Below are positions 1-10,014 of a stretch of 64,000 nt of DNA, in pieces. The stretch's first letter is position 1; the number at the start of each line of letters is the position of its first letter. The DNA is from Euglena gracilis. Lineage: Eukaryota > Euglenida > Euglenophyceae > Euglenales. A model generated the notes under the pieces. That model did not search any database. It saw only the letters and a program-made list of their open reading frames with translations, and was not told the DNA's origin. The stretch is taken from the NCBI GenBank assembly GCA_039621445.1, contig CP154954.1, positions 57,709,602 to 57,773,601 on the forward strand, in the 5' to 3' direction. The position numbers were made by a program, and so were the translations under genes.

Positions 1-2248
1 CTGGGGTTTCTTCCCAGGAAATTTGTAATGGTTGAATTTTGTATTTGTTTCCCCTCCAAAATTTGCCTGAGCAAATCATGCAAAGGACGGGCCACCTGGG
101 GGGTGGCATTTTTTCCAACCTGCAATTGGTAAACATACCCTTGTAAGGGGTGATTTTCAGGCAGGGGATCCCTGGTACTTTCATTTTTATTAACTGGGGC
201 CACCATGTGGCTGAATCCCAGTAGGGGGTGACCATCAAAACTTTGGCTTTTGGAAACAGTCTTAATCTGGGGAGAAATTTTTGGATTACAGACCAGGGGG
301 GGTTTGCATAAAGATCCCCTATGCTGTCCAGTGGACATTGCAATGCATCCACTGCTGTGGCTTCCCAGTGGGGCCACCTGGCCACAAAATGTGGCAGTTT
401 TTTGTTGCCTGGTGAGACAAAAAGGTCTGTTTTTAGGCTGATGTAATTTTTGAACTGCTGCCTCAGCCATTGAAAAAGTTGGGGGTCCACGGAATAATCC
501 CCCCTGTCCATTTCCCACCTGCTTATGGGATCTGCCAGGCGTTCCTTTGAAGGGACCCACTTTACTTGCAGGTTTATGTTGTGCTCCATGCACCATTTGA
601 AAAAGGGTCTTAGCATGGAATTGAAGGGGTCTTTTCTGCCCTCCCCTTTTGTTAAGTAATAGTAAATTACTTGATTGTCCACTGACAGGTACACAGTTTC
701 TCCTGGTTTGCTGAGGCTTTGAACGGTGCTTATTGCTGCACTTAATTCTTTGACGTTTATGTGCAAAGTGGAGTTTTCCCTCCAAAATTCCTGCACAATT
801 TTGCCTGTTCGAATGTCTAGCCCCCCCCAGGCATGGGTACTGCTGTCTGAGTGCAACTCTCTGTTTGCACTTTGGGGGAAGGGTCTGCCCCCCCAGGTGT
901 CCAGCAGAATTTTTATTTCCCTTAATTGATCCTTTATCCTTTGGGAAATGGGGTGTTTTGAGTCCCAGGGGGCTGTGGAATTTTCCACCAAAAAATTTGC
1001 CAGGGCATCCGTAAAGGCCCTTAGAAAGGGCAGGGCCATTAGATTGCATCTGATTTGGCCCAAAATGGCAGCCATTTGCCTTTTTGACATGTGATCTTTT
1101 TTCACCATTTTTCCTAGCTCCTTTTTTACTGTTTTTATTTTCTGGGGGGGCACCTGTAATTTTCCCCCTTGGAAGTTTAGTTGAAATCCAAGATGATTTC
1201 TGATTTGGCTGGGCTGGAGGGTGGACTTTTTTACATTGATTTTGAACCCTGATTTGATTAAATCCCTGACGACTGTGTTCAGGTGATTTTGTAAGATGTT
1301 TTGTGTTGGGGCCACCAGTAAAATGTCGTCCAGGTAAATAAATACCTGGATGCCCCTTTTTCTCCACAGCTTTTCGAATGTCTTCATTACTGACATAAAA
1401 ATTTGGGGCATTATATTTAGGCCAAAACAGCCTGCCTGGAATTCCCAGGTCTGCCCCCCCACCTGATGCCTTAAAAATGGCCTTAGGGCCTGGCTCACTG
1501 GTATGTGGAAGTAAGCATCCTTTAGGTCTATTTTGGCTGCCCAGTGGCCTTTTTCCAACACTGGAAAAATGTGCTGGATGTGATCCAGCTTGAAAGGTTT
1601 CACTTGGAACCTTTGATTTATTTCACTGCAATCGCTTATTAACCTCCATTTGGTCTGTCCCCCCTCTGGTTTTGAAATCAGAAACCAGGGGGTCAGGTGC
1701 TGGGTGGTTGAATCCCTCACCCTCTTCACAGATCCAGATTTTTCGTAATCCAGCAGTATTTTTTCTGCTTGGGGTAGGTTCAAATTGGCTCTGATTTTTG
1801 GGTGGGTGGACAATTTTGGTGGGTTTACCCAAGGGGGTTGAATGCAATCCCTGATGAGTTGACATGTTGTTGGGGGGGCATTTTTTGTCCACCATTTCAA
1901 GCTTTTTTGCAACCTTTGATGGAGGGGGGTGTCTCCCCATTTCTCCTCCATGGAATTTATTTCCTGGATAAGATGATTTTGGGGGGGCTGGGTTGGGGGT
2001 GTTGGACATTGCACCCTTAGGGCCACTAGGGATTGAGCCCTTGGAAAGGGAAAGTTTTCCTGGGGGGGTGTGCATGCACTCTCCTCTCTTCTCACTCTCT
2101 CTCTGGAGGATCTTGCTGTTGGAGTGCATACCATAGGGCTTACTGCCCCTGTTTTGCCTATCAGGCCTCCTTGATGATGATGCTGTTGGTATCCATACCA
2201 TAGGGGGGCCTCTGTGGGTCCCCCCCTTCTTGATTCCACTGGGGGATT
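1..2248 (-). CDS. DIRS reverse transcriptase - RNase H - methyltransferase-like polyprotein (D1), open at the left edge
   Basis: The minus frame stays open for about 749 codons with no stop to position 1. RT motifs follow in order: a KWRLISD strand near 1650, KIDLKDAYFH near 1530, and the catalytic YLDD at 1325-1336. An RNase H segment follows, with a HSDSST acid motif near 850 and VDNQV near 670. A DIRS methyltransferase-like domain ends the visible part, with LFVSPGN and an NPPW motif at 293-304. The enzyme copies element RNA into DNA; the role of the methyltransferase-like domain is unknown. No indel breaks this frame, unlike D2. The tyrosine recombinase expected next lies beyond the window. 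Confidence 0.8.
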
Positions 2249-3043
2249 TTAATGTTGAGAAATATATACTTGTGGGGGTCCTTCCCCTTCCCCCTGTTCC
2301 TCCTGGGGCTGGGCATTTGTTAAATACAAAGCCCCTGTGGGGCTGCCCTTTAGCTTCTGGGGGGCCTCTGGAGGTCCACCCCTTGTATGGCTGCCATAGT
2401 ACTTGGATTGGCCTCCTTGAACTAAGCCCCTTTTGCTCTGGACTCCATGGCCGGGGCTGTGAGTTCTGGCTTCTTGCCATGCCCAATTGAAATCTGGGGG
2501 AGCCCTGTTGCTGGGCCTCTCCTCTCCCCCCTGGAATGGGGTTGTGGGCTGAATTTGAAAAGGATGGTTGGTACAGACCTCTTTTGCCCCTTCCTGTGGG
2601 CTGCCATAGCCCTTGGGTTGGCCTTCTGCTCCAGACTGGGCCATCTTCTGGCTTTCCAATGTTGTACTGGCCCCCTTGTCCCTTATTCCATCTTGATTGG
2701 TTGGGGGCATTTGCTCTGTGGGCTGGGGCTTTTGCTCTCTTGGCTGGGTCTGCCAATTTTGAAGGTTTCCTGCACCCCAATTTGAAATGTAATGGGTCTT
2801 GACCCTGGGTACCCAATGTCTTCCGTTGTCGTCTGGGCTTTTTGCCCACTGTCTGCCAGGGCCCATGGCCATCACTGTGTGTGGCTGTCTGCCGCTGAAA
2901 ATTTTCTGCTGAGATGTGTGGGGGGGAAGTGATGGCCACGGTTCGCCACGTTGAAACCGCATCTCCGAGTTCTCCAGCTGGCGTTTCTTGTTCTGCACTG
3001 TGTCCAGGTTGTCGACTTGATAATTCCAATTTCTTCTCCACAT
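2249..3043 (-). CDS. DIRS gag-like low-complexity protein (D1)
   Basis: A 264-aa Gln/Pro/Gly-rich basic frame in the position of the DIRS first ORF. It has no recognised domain, and its role as a nucleic-acid-binding Gag is inferred from position and composition. The same frame continues below a TAA at 2249-2251 into the reverse transcriptase, so only one stop separates them. Comparison with D2 shows the N-terminal part of the ancestral protein in another frame of D1 (start near 3059, with residues DGHGPWQTV conserved in D2 and D5). D1 has therefore suffered at least one frameshift near its 5' end. The true start is uncertain. Confidence 0.5.
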   Translation of the reverse strand: MWRRNWNYQVDNLDTVQNKKRQLENSEMRFQRGEPWPSLPPHTSQQKIFSGRQPHTVMAMGPGRQWAKSPDDNGRHWVPRVKTHYISNWGAGNLQNWQTQPREQKPQPTEQMPPTNQDGIRDKGASTTLESQKMAQSGAEGQPKGYGSPQEGAKEVCTNHPFQIQPTTPFQGGEERPSNRAPPDFNWAWQEARTHSPGHGVQSKRGLVQGGQSKYYGSHTRGGPPEAPQKLKGSPTGALYLTNAQPQEEQGEGEGPPQVYISQH

Positions 3044-3331
3044 GCTGCATTGACTTCAAATGTCAAAGTTGAAATATTTTCTTGAATTTGATATTCTTCA
3101 GGTTCTACAGGTTCTGAATATTGATATTGTATTGTCTTGATCTCTTCCAACTCTGTTCTTCAAAGTTTTTGTCTTCTTCCGTGTCGAAGGGCAAGATTAG
3201 GAATCAGCCAACTCCGGCGAACAAAGGCACTAAGCGGGACCTCCTAACCCAGCGCACCGAACAATCACACAACAAACCGCCGGCGAGCAAGGCATGGCCT
3301 CACAATGGCAAAGTGCGGAGCCCGAGGTGTC

Positions 3332-4515
3332 TCTGCATTCTGTGTGCTCGGATAAAGATACGTCCTTGGGTACAGTACGTTCACAAGTTGCTGTGTGGAT
3401 GGCTGGCCCAGAGGCTGCAGGCGGTTCCAGCTGCCCGATTGTTGGGCCATCTTCCTCACCTTTGCTGAAACAAAGGGGGTGCCTCCGCACCGCGTACACC
3501 ACGTTTCGCACCGCATGCACCGCGTGAGCAAAATTTCCGAGAGTGCAATTTCACAAATTTCCACCAGTACCCCATTCGGAGATGACTTTCCATTCATTTT
3601 ATTGCCTATTTCCTGGAAATCTGCAACATTTGACCTTTCTTGGCCCTTTTTTTGGCCATTTGGACCACTGTTGGCCGTTTTTGGCCACCTTGGGCTGTAT
3701 GTGGCAAATTAGGCCACTTTTTGGCCGTTTGAACGTTTTTTTGCTTCATTTCTTCTATTTTTCGGCTCTGGGCGTTTTTTGCACATTTGTGGCCATTTTA
3801 GGCCACTTTTTGCTGCTTTTATCCACTTTTTGCCCCCCTTTTTTTGGCCATTTTTGACCATTTTTTGGTCACCTGCACAGATTCCCGTAACCATTGGTAC
3901 AGATTTGGTGAGATTTGGTAGGAAATCTAGGTGATTTGGGCCAAGAATACCTAAAAATGATCTAATTCACTCAAAATGTATTTTTTTTGCAATTTTGCAA
4001 TTGATGGTTGCTTTTGCGGGCAGTTTTCTCTCATTCAGTCATTTTTCGTTGTACCTGATTCTTGTCGCGCGGTGCCACGCGGTGCACACGGTGTACGCGG
4101 TGCACTCGGTGCACGCGGTGGCGCACGTGTGTACCGCGAAACACGCGGTACACATGGTGCGGAAGCCTCCCCGAAGAGCTGCCTCTTCACCCTTGTTTCT
4201 TACCCCCATTGCTTCCGTCGTTCCTGGTGCATGGAACTGTATGGTTGTCTCTTTGTAGAGTTGACAGTGCATCTTTCAAAAGTTCCCAAGACAGGGACAC
4301 CAAGGTACAAAGTGAATGGGACTCGCCCTTGCAGCTCAATGCAAAACAAAAAAACCCGCAGTGCTTAGAACAAGCGGAGCCACAGTGCTCATTTTCTTGG
4401 CCCCACTTCGACATGTTTTTCCGCAAAGGAATACAATTCTCAGCCTATTTTGGACACCCCGAATGAGGCTGCGTGCACCCCTGTGGTACAAAATGTTTCA
4501 CTTTTCTGGTTTTCT
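3332..4515. other. Non-coding spacer between D1 and the D2 recombinase, T-rich and repeat-rich
   Basis: No convincing gene. From about 3637 to 3880 there is a degenerate T-rich repeat of GGCCATTTT/GGCCGTTTT-like words. Short CGCACCGCGT words occur at about 3485-3530 and expand into a clear array at 4068-4166. The 3' untranslated end of D2 should lie here but I could not fix its boundary. Confidence 0.5.
4068..4166. repeat. GCGGTGCAC-type short tandem repeat
   Basis: About 100 bp made of imperfect 9-12-bp units of the form GCGGTGCAC/GCGGTACAC, partly self-complementary. A shorter cluster of the complementary word lies near 3485-3530. Confidence 0.7.
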
Positions 4516-5367
4516 TTACCTCTCTCGAAATTTTACCTTCAGCATTTTTTTACTCAAGATTTTCCGTTCAGAAATACGGGATTTTGGGGAAACCAAAGCA
4601 CCCAAAATCTCTTGTGCGCACCCAAAATCTCTTGTGTCATGTGAAATGAAAAGGGCAAAGCTATTTTGCGCGACGTCGGCTTTGCCTTGCTCGCTGACGG
4701 TTCTGGTCGGATTGCTTTTCCGCGAAGGCAAGAAACCGCTACCCAGGGTCACCCCATGCTTGGCCAAAAAATCTTTTGTGATTGAAGCCACAGTGTCTGC
4801 ACTTATGGCCTTGAAGGGGGGTTTTAATGAAATCAGAACGGGGCCCCCAGGTCTGACGAATAAACGTGTTGCAGCAACATAACACATCATTAAATGAAAG
4901 GGGCTTATTTGTGGACATTGGGGAATGGACACCACCCTTTCCCACTTGTGAAACTTTTGGCCTTTACGTTTAATTTTAATGTAGGGTGCCCTACCCAACA
5001 CACTGGTGGTTCGTTTGGCTGGTGCCAAGTCAGAGGATCGATATAAACCGAGAATTCGTGAGCAAAAGATCAGCTGGGTACGCAATGTACAAATATCAGT
5101 GGGCATAGGCGCCTTTGCCAGCCCCAGGAGGATTGGGAGGGGATCCCAAAATGCCCCATACTTCTCCAGGTTTTGGTTCCAAAGCCTCTTGTAGGGGTTC
5201 AAAAGAGTGTGGAATCTCAGCCCACCAAATCCAGGAATCAAAAGCATTGCACTGTAGGCATTACGCGCTTGGGCCTTGGAGAATTGGAATAATTGAATTA
5301 AAGCGTCAGCCACTTGGTCAGTGGTGGCATCAGGGGGGGCACCCCCATGTGTTCCAAAATTACCCAC
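4516..5367 (-). CDS. DIRS tyrosine recombinase (D2), degenerate C-terminus
   Basis: A 283-aa frame just downstream of the methyltransferase-like domain, where DIRS elements encode a tyrosine recombinase that integrates circular cDNA. The segment TLRTQL...LYRSSDLAP (about residues 117-135) resembles box I of these recombinases, with the catalytic Arg. It is followed by an SADTVASITKDFLAKHG stretch seen again in D4. Where D4 has the HxxR box (HPTRGA), D2 has NPTRT, so the histidine is replaced. I could not find the catalytic tyrosine. A 16-bp direct repeat at 4600-4636 adds to the damage at the end. Confidence 0.65.
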   Translation of the reverse strand: MGNFGTHGGAPPDATTDQVADALIQLFQFSKAQARNAYSAMLLIPGFGGLRFHTLLNPYKRLWNQNLEKYGAFWDPLPILLGLAKAPMPTDICTLRTQLIFCSRILGLYRSSDLAPAKRTTSVLGRAPYIKIKRKGQKFHKWERVVSIPQCPQISPFHLMMCYVAATRLFVRPGGPVLISLKPPFKAISADTVASITKDFLAKHGVTLGSGFLPSRKSNPTRTVSEQGKADVAQNSFALFISHDTRDFGCAQEILGALVSPKSRISERKILSKKMLKVKFRER

Positions 5368-5395
5368 AGAAGTGCAAAAGCACTCTGATAACGTT

Positions 5396-6064
5396 TTAAA
5401 CTGGAGTTTCTCCCCAGGAAATCTTCAATGGTTTTAACCTGAATTTGTTTCCCCTCCAAAATTTGACTGAGCAAATCATGCAAAGGAGGGGCCACCTGGG
5501 GGGTGGCATTTGCTCCCCCCTGCAATTGGTGAACATACCCCTGTAGGGGGTGATTTTCAGGCAGGGGGTCCCTGGCACTTTCATTTTTATTAATTGGGGC
5601 CACCAGGTGGCTGAATCCCAAAAGGGGGTGACCATCAACACTTTGGTCTGGGGAAACATCTTTAATCTGGGCAGAAATTTTTGGATTACTGACCAGGGGG
5701 GGTTTGCATAAAGATCCCCCATGTTGTCCAGTGGACATTGCAATGCATTCACTGCTGTGGCCTCCCAATGGGGCCACCTGGCCACAAATTTGGGGAGTTT
5801 TTTGTTGCCTGGGGAGGCAAATAAATCTGTTTCCAAATTTATGAAATTTCGGAATTGCTGTCTTAGCCATTGAAAAAGTTGGGGGTCTAAAGAATAATCC
5901 CCCCTGTCCATTTCCCATCTGCTGATGGGGTCTGCCAGGCATTCTTTTGAAGGTACCCAGTTGACTTGGAGGTTGACTTGGTGCTCCATGCACCATTGGA
6001 AAAATGGTCTTAGCATTTTGTTGAAGGGGTCCTTTCTGCCCCCCCCCCTTTTGTCAGGTAATAG
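5396..6064 (-). CDS. DIRS RNase H C-terminus and methyltransferase-like domain (D2, downstream of the insertion)
   Basis: The frame continues the RNase H domain cut by element G. It contains ISRWEMDRGD (the RNase H connection), then TDLFASPGN, FVARWPH and the ANPPW motif (5693-5704) typical of the DIRS methyltransferase-like domain, and ends GETPV before the recombinase. The first ATG in frame is at 6016, but the coding similarity extends upstream to the junction at 6064. A run of ten G (plus-strand C run near 6039-6048) shifts the frame between the junction and that ATG. Confidence 0.7.
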   Translation of the reverse strand, partial: LLPDKRGGGRKDPFNKMLRPFFQWCMEHQVNLQVNWVPSKECLADPISRWEMDRGDYSLDPQLFQWLRQQFRNFINLETDLFASPGNKKLPKFVARWPHWEATAVNALQCPLDNMGDLYANPPWSVIQKFLPRLKMFPQTKVLMVTPFWDSATWWPQLIKMKVPGTPCLKITPYRGMFTNCRGEQMPPPRWPLLCMICSVKFWRGNKFRLKPLKISWGETPV

Positions 6065-6573
6065 TGTAAAGGGGTCCTAACCCAAAAATTGGCAAAATTT
6101 GCCTGAGTGGGGCCGAAAATCACTGAAATACCACTTTTTGGTTTTCAGTCGAATTTAACCTAGGGAAAAGATTATTATGGTTCGGCTTGAAAGCCTGAAC
6201 TCAATTTTTGACCTTGATGGGCCGAATCTTTGAAATTTTCAAGACCGGCCGACCAATTTTCCACAGTAGGATTTGCCAGATTTCCCTAATTACCCTAAGA
6301 AAGTCCCCACTCGAACCCAGCAATTACAAACCAATCACACACACAGGGTTCTTTGTCCACCCAATGCACTGGAACAAAGCTACAAAAAATATCAATTGAT
6401 TGTGCATGCAAGAACCAGGAATTTGGAAAAAATGAATTTCAAGGTTCACTGGCAAAAGCCCAAGGACAAAAAAGAAAACATTGGAAAGTTGGGCTTCGAA
6501 GCCCGGCGGCCGCCTCAAGAAAAAGCCGAGGCCGAAGGATCCGCAAAAAATTCGAACCAAGGAAGGGTTTTCA
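6065..6573 (+). repeat. 5' LTR of element G
   Basis: 509 bp, TG...CA ends, nearly identical to 11937-12446; the differences seen are a few substitutions and single-base indels near 6380, 6427, 6470 and 6550. Confidence 0.9.
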
Positions 6574-7247
6574 TGGAGGTCCTACCCGGATCCTCCGGCC
6601 AAGGCGAGGCGCGCCAGGCGGCTGAAGCAGAAGAAAGACAAAGAAGAAAGACAAGAAAGATTGAAGCTGAAGAAACAAGTACATTATTGACAGCTGCAGC
6701 TGGTGGAGGGGGGCCCTGCAATGGCCCCCCTGAGCGCGGTATTGAAGCTGGTAGACGTCAGCAGGCGGACACATACAACACACGACCATGGTGTGCCAGC
6801 ATACAACCCCCACCCAGAGCCCTAAGGCTTCTAAAGAACCCGAAGAAATGTAGGCATTTGGAAGTGTCAGGTGGGAGAATTTCAGTGCCACAATGCATTC
6901 CATCTACAAAATTTTCAGAAAGATCATTCTTGCTAAATTTACTTGTCGCATCACCACAGATTTTTCAGAAAAGTGAATTCCCAGCAGATTTTCAGGGGTT
7001 TGCACTGAATTTTCAGACCCGAGAAGGTTTTTCACCATCAACATGTCCAATGTCAGCACAAATTACGATGAGGACCCAAAATTTTCTGGAATTTTCTGAA
7101 GTCTCCCGACAGTTTTTGCCAACGGCATGCATTTTCAGCAAGATTTATTGTGGGGGGAAGGGTCCCATTTACAAAGTGGCACGTATTTTCCCCCACAAAA
7201 AAAACCCAGGCGTTGTCTCACCCAAGGATCTTTCAGTTTTCAAGTGA
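6273..7247 (+). CDS. Hypothetical protein at the 5' end of element G
   Basis: A 324-aa open frame that begins inside the LTR. The real start may be downstream of the primer site, in the charged KAE/RRK-rich stretch near residues 105-140. No domain is recognised. It overlaps the next frame (start 7150) and may be the N-terminal part of the same Gag-like protein, separated by a frameshift. Confidence 0.3.
   Translation: MPDFPNYPKKVPTRTQQLQTNHTHRVLCPPNALEQSYKKYQLIVHARTRNLEKMNFKVHWQKPKDKKENIGKLGFEARRPPQEKAEAEGSAKNSNQGRVFMEVLPGSSGQGEARQAAEAEERQRRKTRKIEAEETSTLLTAAAGGGGPCNGPPERGIEAGRRQQADTYNTRPWCASIQPPPRALRLLKNPKKCRHLEVSGGRISVPQCIPSTKFSERSFLLNLLVASPQIFQKSEFPADFQGFALNFQTREGFSPSTCPMSAQITMRTQNFLEFSEVSRQFLPTACIFSKIYCGGKGPIYKVARIFPHKKNPGVVSPKDLSVFK
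6574..6592 (+). other. Candidate tRNA primer-binding site of element G
   Basis: Directly after the LTR comes TGG, one base, a 7-base acceptor-like stretch GGTCCTA, then CCCGGA. This spacing matches the complement of a tRNA 3' end (CCA, discriminator, acceptor stem, T-stem). The tRNA identity is not assigned. Confidence 0.6.
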
Positions 7248-8619
7248 AAAAAGTGAATTTTCCCTTTCCCCGTCACAGAAATTTCCTGTGACTTTGGCAG
7301 ATTTTCAGCCAAAACGGTCGGAGATGGGTGATATCTTCCGTACGGGACAACTTTCCCTTGTGCCACAGATTTTTGCTGTAGTTTTCACATTTTTTCAGCC
7401 AATCTTGTCGGAGATGGGTGGAATCCTCCGTACGGGAAATTTTTTCCTTTTGCCCCAGGCTGGGAGTGGGCATGGATCAGACTTTTTGGCTGGTGGAGGA
7501 GAAACGGGAATTGTCCCCCTCACACAAATTTCAGTCCCCCCCATGGAAATGGAGATGGAGGGGGGAAACAAAGATCCTTGGGAAGAACGTGCAAGGAGGG
7601 GAGTTCACAGAATAATTCAGTTTGAAGTGCTGGGCGAAGAATGTTTTCAATTTCCCTGGGCAAAGTTGGAAAAAACTGCAGATCCCTCAGATTCAAAAAA
7701 GGAAACTGCTTTGGTCAAAAGTGATGAAAATTCAGCGGGATTCCAGCCCAATTTTACTTTGGACAACACCGCCAAAAGGCAAGAACTTTTTGACGAGAAA
7801 TTACCAGTTTTGGGTTTGGAAAACTCAAATCAAACGCCGTTTCAGGCAGTTTTGCTGAAAATTCAAGGATTTGTAGCAATTTCCACTTTGGTGATTGGGA
7901 TTGAGCGAAGCTTTTCTCAATTGGAGGGTCTCAGGATTTTCAACCGGACACAATCCCAGTTTATTGCGGAAGGGGGTCAACGTGGACAGTTTTTTCCCCC
8001 TGCCCGGATCACCGGCCGCAAGTTTTGTTTTCACACCCCGGGAAGGGAGACCCCCAACCCCGGCGTCGCTGTGGTGGCGGCGTCCGGGGACCCACTCCCC
8101 CACACCGCTGTGGTGGCGGTGCAGGGGGGCCCAGCAGCAGCCAACACAAGGAGGACAGCACCACCCCCCAGCTATGGGTTGGGACTGAGCTATGGGTTGG
8201 GATCTGAAGGAATGAGAAGGACAGGGTTGGGACTTGAAGCGACGAGAAGGTCTGGGTTGGGACCTGAAGGAACAAGAAGGAGAAGCCCAGAGAGAGTGAG
8301 TGGGTTGGTTTTTCAAATTTTTCAAATTTTCCCCCCCGTCGCTCCCTACTCGGGCAACCTAGGCCCAGAGGTAGGGGGAGCGGCCTTTTTGGGCAACAGT
8401 GCTGGAGTGTTGGCCTTGCCCAAAGGGGAGGAGCACCATAAGGTGGTCTCTACCCCCTGTTGGCAAAGCCACACTTTGCACGTTCCCATTACCCAACCCA
8501 CAGCAGTTTTTACCCCCCTCACTCAGTTTTTTGTTTCCCCCAGAATGGTGGATTTTCCTTCCGTAAGTTTGGAAGTAACAGCCTCACAAACAATACCCCT
8601 TTTGAATGACCCCAGCTAA
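7150..8619 (+). CDS. Gag-like hypothetical protein of element G, N-terminal part
   Basis: A 489-aa frame, Phe/Gln/Pro-rich, with no domain I recognise. It contains a tandemly repeated Gly-Leu/Thr-Arg-Arg stretch (nt about 8165-8290; 30-bp units) and a direct duplication of a phrase around SEMGDIFRTG/SEMGGILRTG (nt about 7305-7437). Its stop at 8617-8619 is followed after 2 bp by the ATG of the next frame, so the two may be one Gag ORF broken by a frameshift, or two overlapping cistrons. Gag assignment rests on position after the primer site and on the zinc knuckle downstream. Confidence 0.45.
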   Translation: MGGRVPFTKWHVFSPTKKTQALSHPRIFQFSSEKSEFSLSPSQKFPVTLADFQPKRSEMGDIFRTGQLSLVPQIFAVVFTFFQPILSEMGGILRTGNFFLLPQAGSGHGSDFLAGGGETGIVPLTQISVPPMEMEMEGGNKDPWEERARRGVHRIIQFEVLGEECFQFPWAKLEKTADPSDSKKETALVKSDENSAGFQPNFTLDNTAKRQELFDEKLPVLGLENSNQTPFQAVLLKIQGFVAISTLVIGIERSFSQLEGLRIFNRTQSQFIAEGGQRGQFFPPARITGRKFCFHTPGRETPNPGVAVVAASGDPLPHTAVVAVQGGPAAANTRRTAPPPSYGLGLSYGLGSEGMRRTGLGLEATRRSGLGPEGTRRRSPERVSGLVFQIFQIFPPVAPYSGNLGPEVGGAAFLGNSAGVLALPKGEEHHKVVSTPCWQSHTLHVPITQPTAVFTPLTQFFVSPRMVDFPSVSLEVTASQTIPLLNDPS

Positions 8620-8621
8620 GC

Positions 8622-9566
8622 ATGTTGGACTTTCCCGTTGAAACGCATGAAAAATTTCCATCTGTGATGGTCCTGGTGCAAATTTTGCTCACAGGGATGG
8701 GGGCAGGGGTATGGATGATGGGGGATGGCAACGTTTTTGGTTGCCAGATTTCAATTTTTGTTGGTATCCCGTTTAGGGGCACGATGGAAAAAGAGGCAAA
8801 AATCAACAGATTTTCAGGTCACGGGCCTGAATTTTCTTTTTGTTGGCAGATTTTTACAACGAAACTGTCCAGATTCTCAACAACGTTTTTTGGGGATCAT
8901 TGGAAGAATTTCGAGACAGAATTTTTGACGATTCAGGATTTTGTCAAATCTCCATCTCATGCGGACACCTGTCATGTGCTAAGACGGGAATTTCCCCAGA
9001 TTTTTCACAAAGAAAGGAGGAATGAAAGCCAAAACGAAGAAGCAATCAGAAAGGAGTTGGCAAGGGACAAAATTTTGCTTCTTTCACTCAATGGGTGGTC
9101 ATTTGGACAAAAATTGCTGTTTTCCCCCAGCGATTTTCATATCCCCCCCGCTCAAATCATGGGAATGACACAGGGATGTCTTGAACAAACGGAGGGGGGA
9201 TGGAGTTTAAAGGGCCAGGTGCCCCCCCCTGAAACGAGTCAACCCCCGGATTGGATGGGGGGGACCAAATTCATTCAGAAAACGCGAAACGAGAATTTTT
9301 CTCAGAATTTTGCCAGAAATCCTCAAGAAGGGGGGGCGTTGTCAAAAAATTCTTCAGAGGTGAAAGAAGCACCGCTCCCAAACCCCAACCACACAACTTG
9401 TGTAATCAGAGCACCGTGTAAGTGTTGTTGTAAGGTTGGGAATAATGCCTCTAATTGTTGGACGAAAAATCTGGATGCAAATCAAGCCCCTCCCGCACCC
9501 AGTTTTGGGCCTCATGCCCATGGGGGGGGAGGACGAGGCAAGGGGGGGAGGGACGACCAATTTTAA
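8622..9566 (+). CDS. Gag-like protein of element G with zinc knuckle
   Basis: A 314-aa frame. Near its end (nt about 9415-9462) is CKCCCKVGNNASNCW, which fits the retroviral nucleocapsid knuckle C-x2-C-x4-H-x4-C in spacing, glycine and final CW, except that the histidine is Asn. A Gly/Arg-rich tail follows (GGGGRGKGGR). The knuckle would bind element RNA during packaging; loss of the His would weaken zinc binding. In a different frame just downstream (nt about 9600) is VVDNGSGA, which could be a decayed aspartic-protease D-T/S-G motif, but this is weak. Confidence 0.5.
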   Translation: MLDFPVETHEKFPSVMVLVQILLTGMGAGVWMMGDGNVFGCQISIFVGIPFRGTMEKEAKINRFSGHGPEFSFCWQIFTTKLSRFSTTFFGDHWKNFETEFLTIQDFVKSPSHADTCHVLRREFPQIFHKERRNESQNEEAIRKELARDKILLLSLNGWSFGQKLLFSPSDFHIPPAQIMGMTQGCLEQTEGGWSLKGQVPPPETSQPPDWMGGTKFIQKTRNENFSQNFARNPQEGGALSKNSSEVKEAPLPNPNHTTCVIRAPCKCCCKVGNNASNCWTKNLDANQAPPAPSFGPHAHGGGGRGKGGRDDQF

Positions 9567-10014
9567 TGACAAAGTTTGGGAAACTGCCCAAGGAAAAAGT
9601 GGTGGACAACGGTTCAGGGGCAGCACTTTTGTTCAAGTGCCCCCAGCACAAAATTTGTTTCAGAAAATATTTGCGCCACAGTCAAACACTTTTGTGGACA
9701 AAGTCCAGCGATTTTTTGGGTCAAAAGTACCAAAGGTTTTAAGCTTTTTACGGGAACAAAATCTGGAGGGAGGGTGGACTTGACTTTTGCATCCATCCTT
9801 TATACGAAATACGGTCAAGACCCCACCATGTGTGAAAGAAATTTGGAGTATGCCGATTCTCGCACAAAAATGACGCTTTTCAACACCCAGTTTTTACAAC
9901 CACCCAGAATTTTCATTAAAATTCCCCGAAACGGCCTCATGAAGGACCGTGAATTTTTGAAAGGGCTGACTTTTTTTTTTTGATTTTTGTCAATGTAGTC
10001 CCTTTGACTACAAA

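Larger units (their letters stand above)
1..3331 (-). mobile_element. DIRS-like retrotransposon D1, 5' part, cut by window edge
   Basis: The minus strand reads, in order, a low-complexity gag-like ORF, a reverse transcriptase, an RNase H and a DIRS-type methyltransferase-like domain, and runs off position 1. This order is typical of tyrosine-recombinase (DIRS) retrotransposons; the recombinase itself would lie outside the window. The right boundary is set by a terminal block of about 150 bp (roughly 3185-3331) shared with D2 (to about 15025) and D5 (to about 16701). All three stop being alike just after a short GGAGCCC-containing end. No LTR is seen, as expected for DIRS elements. Confidence 0.8.

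Noticed and set aside
1623-3059. A 478-aa minus-strand ORF as the D1 gag
   Set aside because: Only its N-terminus matches the conserved D2 frame; most of it is a shadow of the frame that continues into RT.
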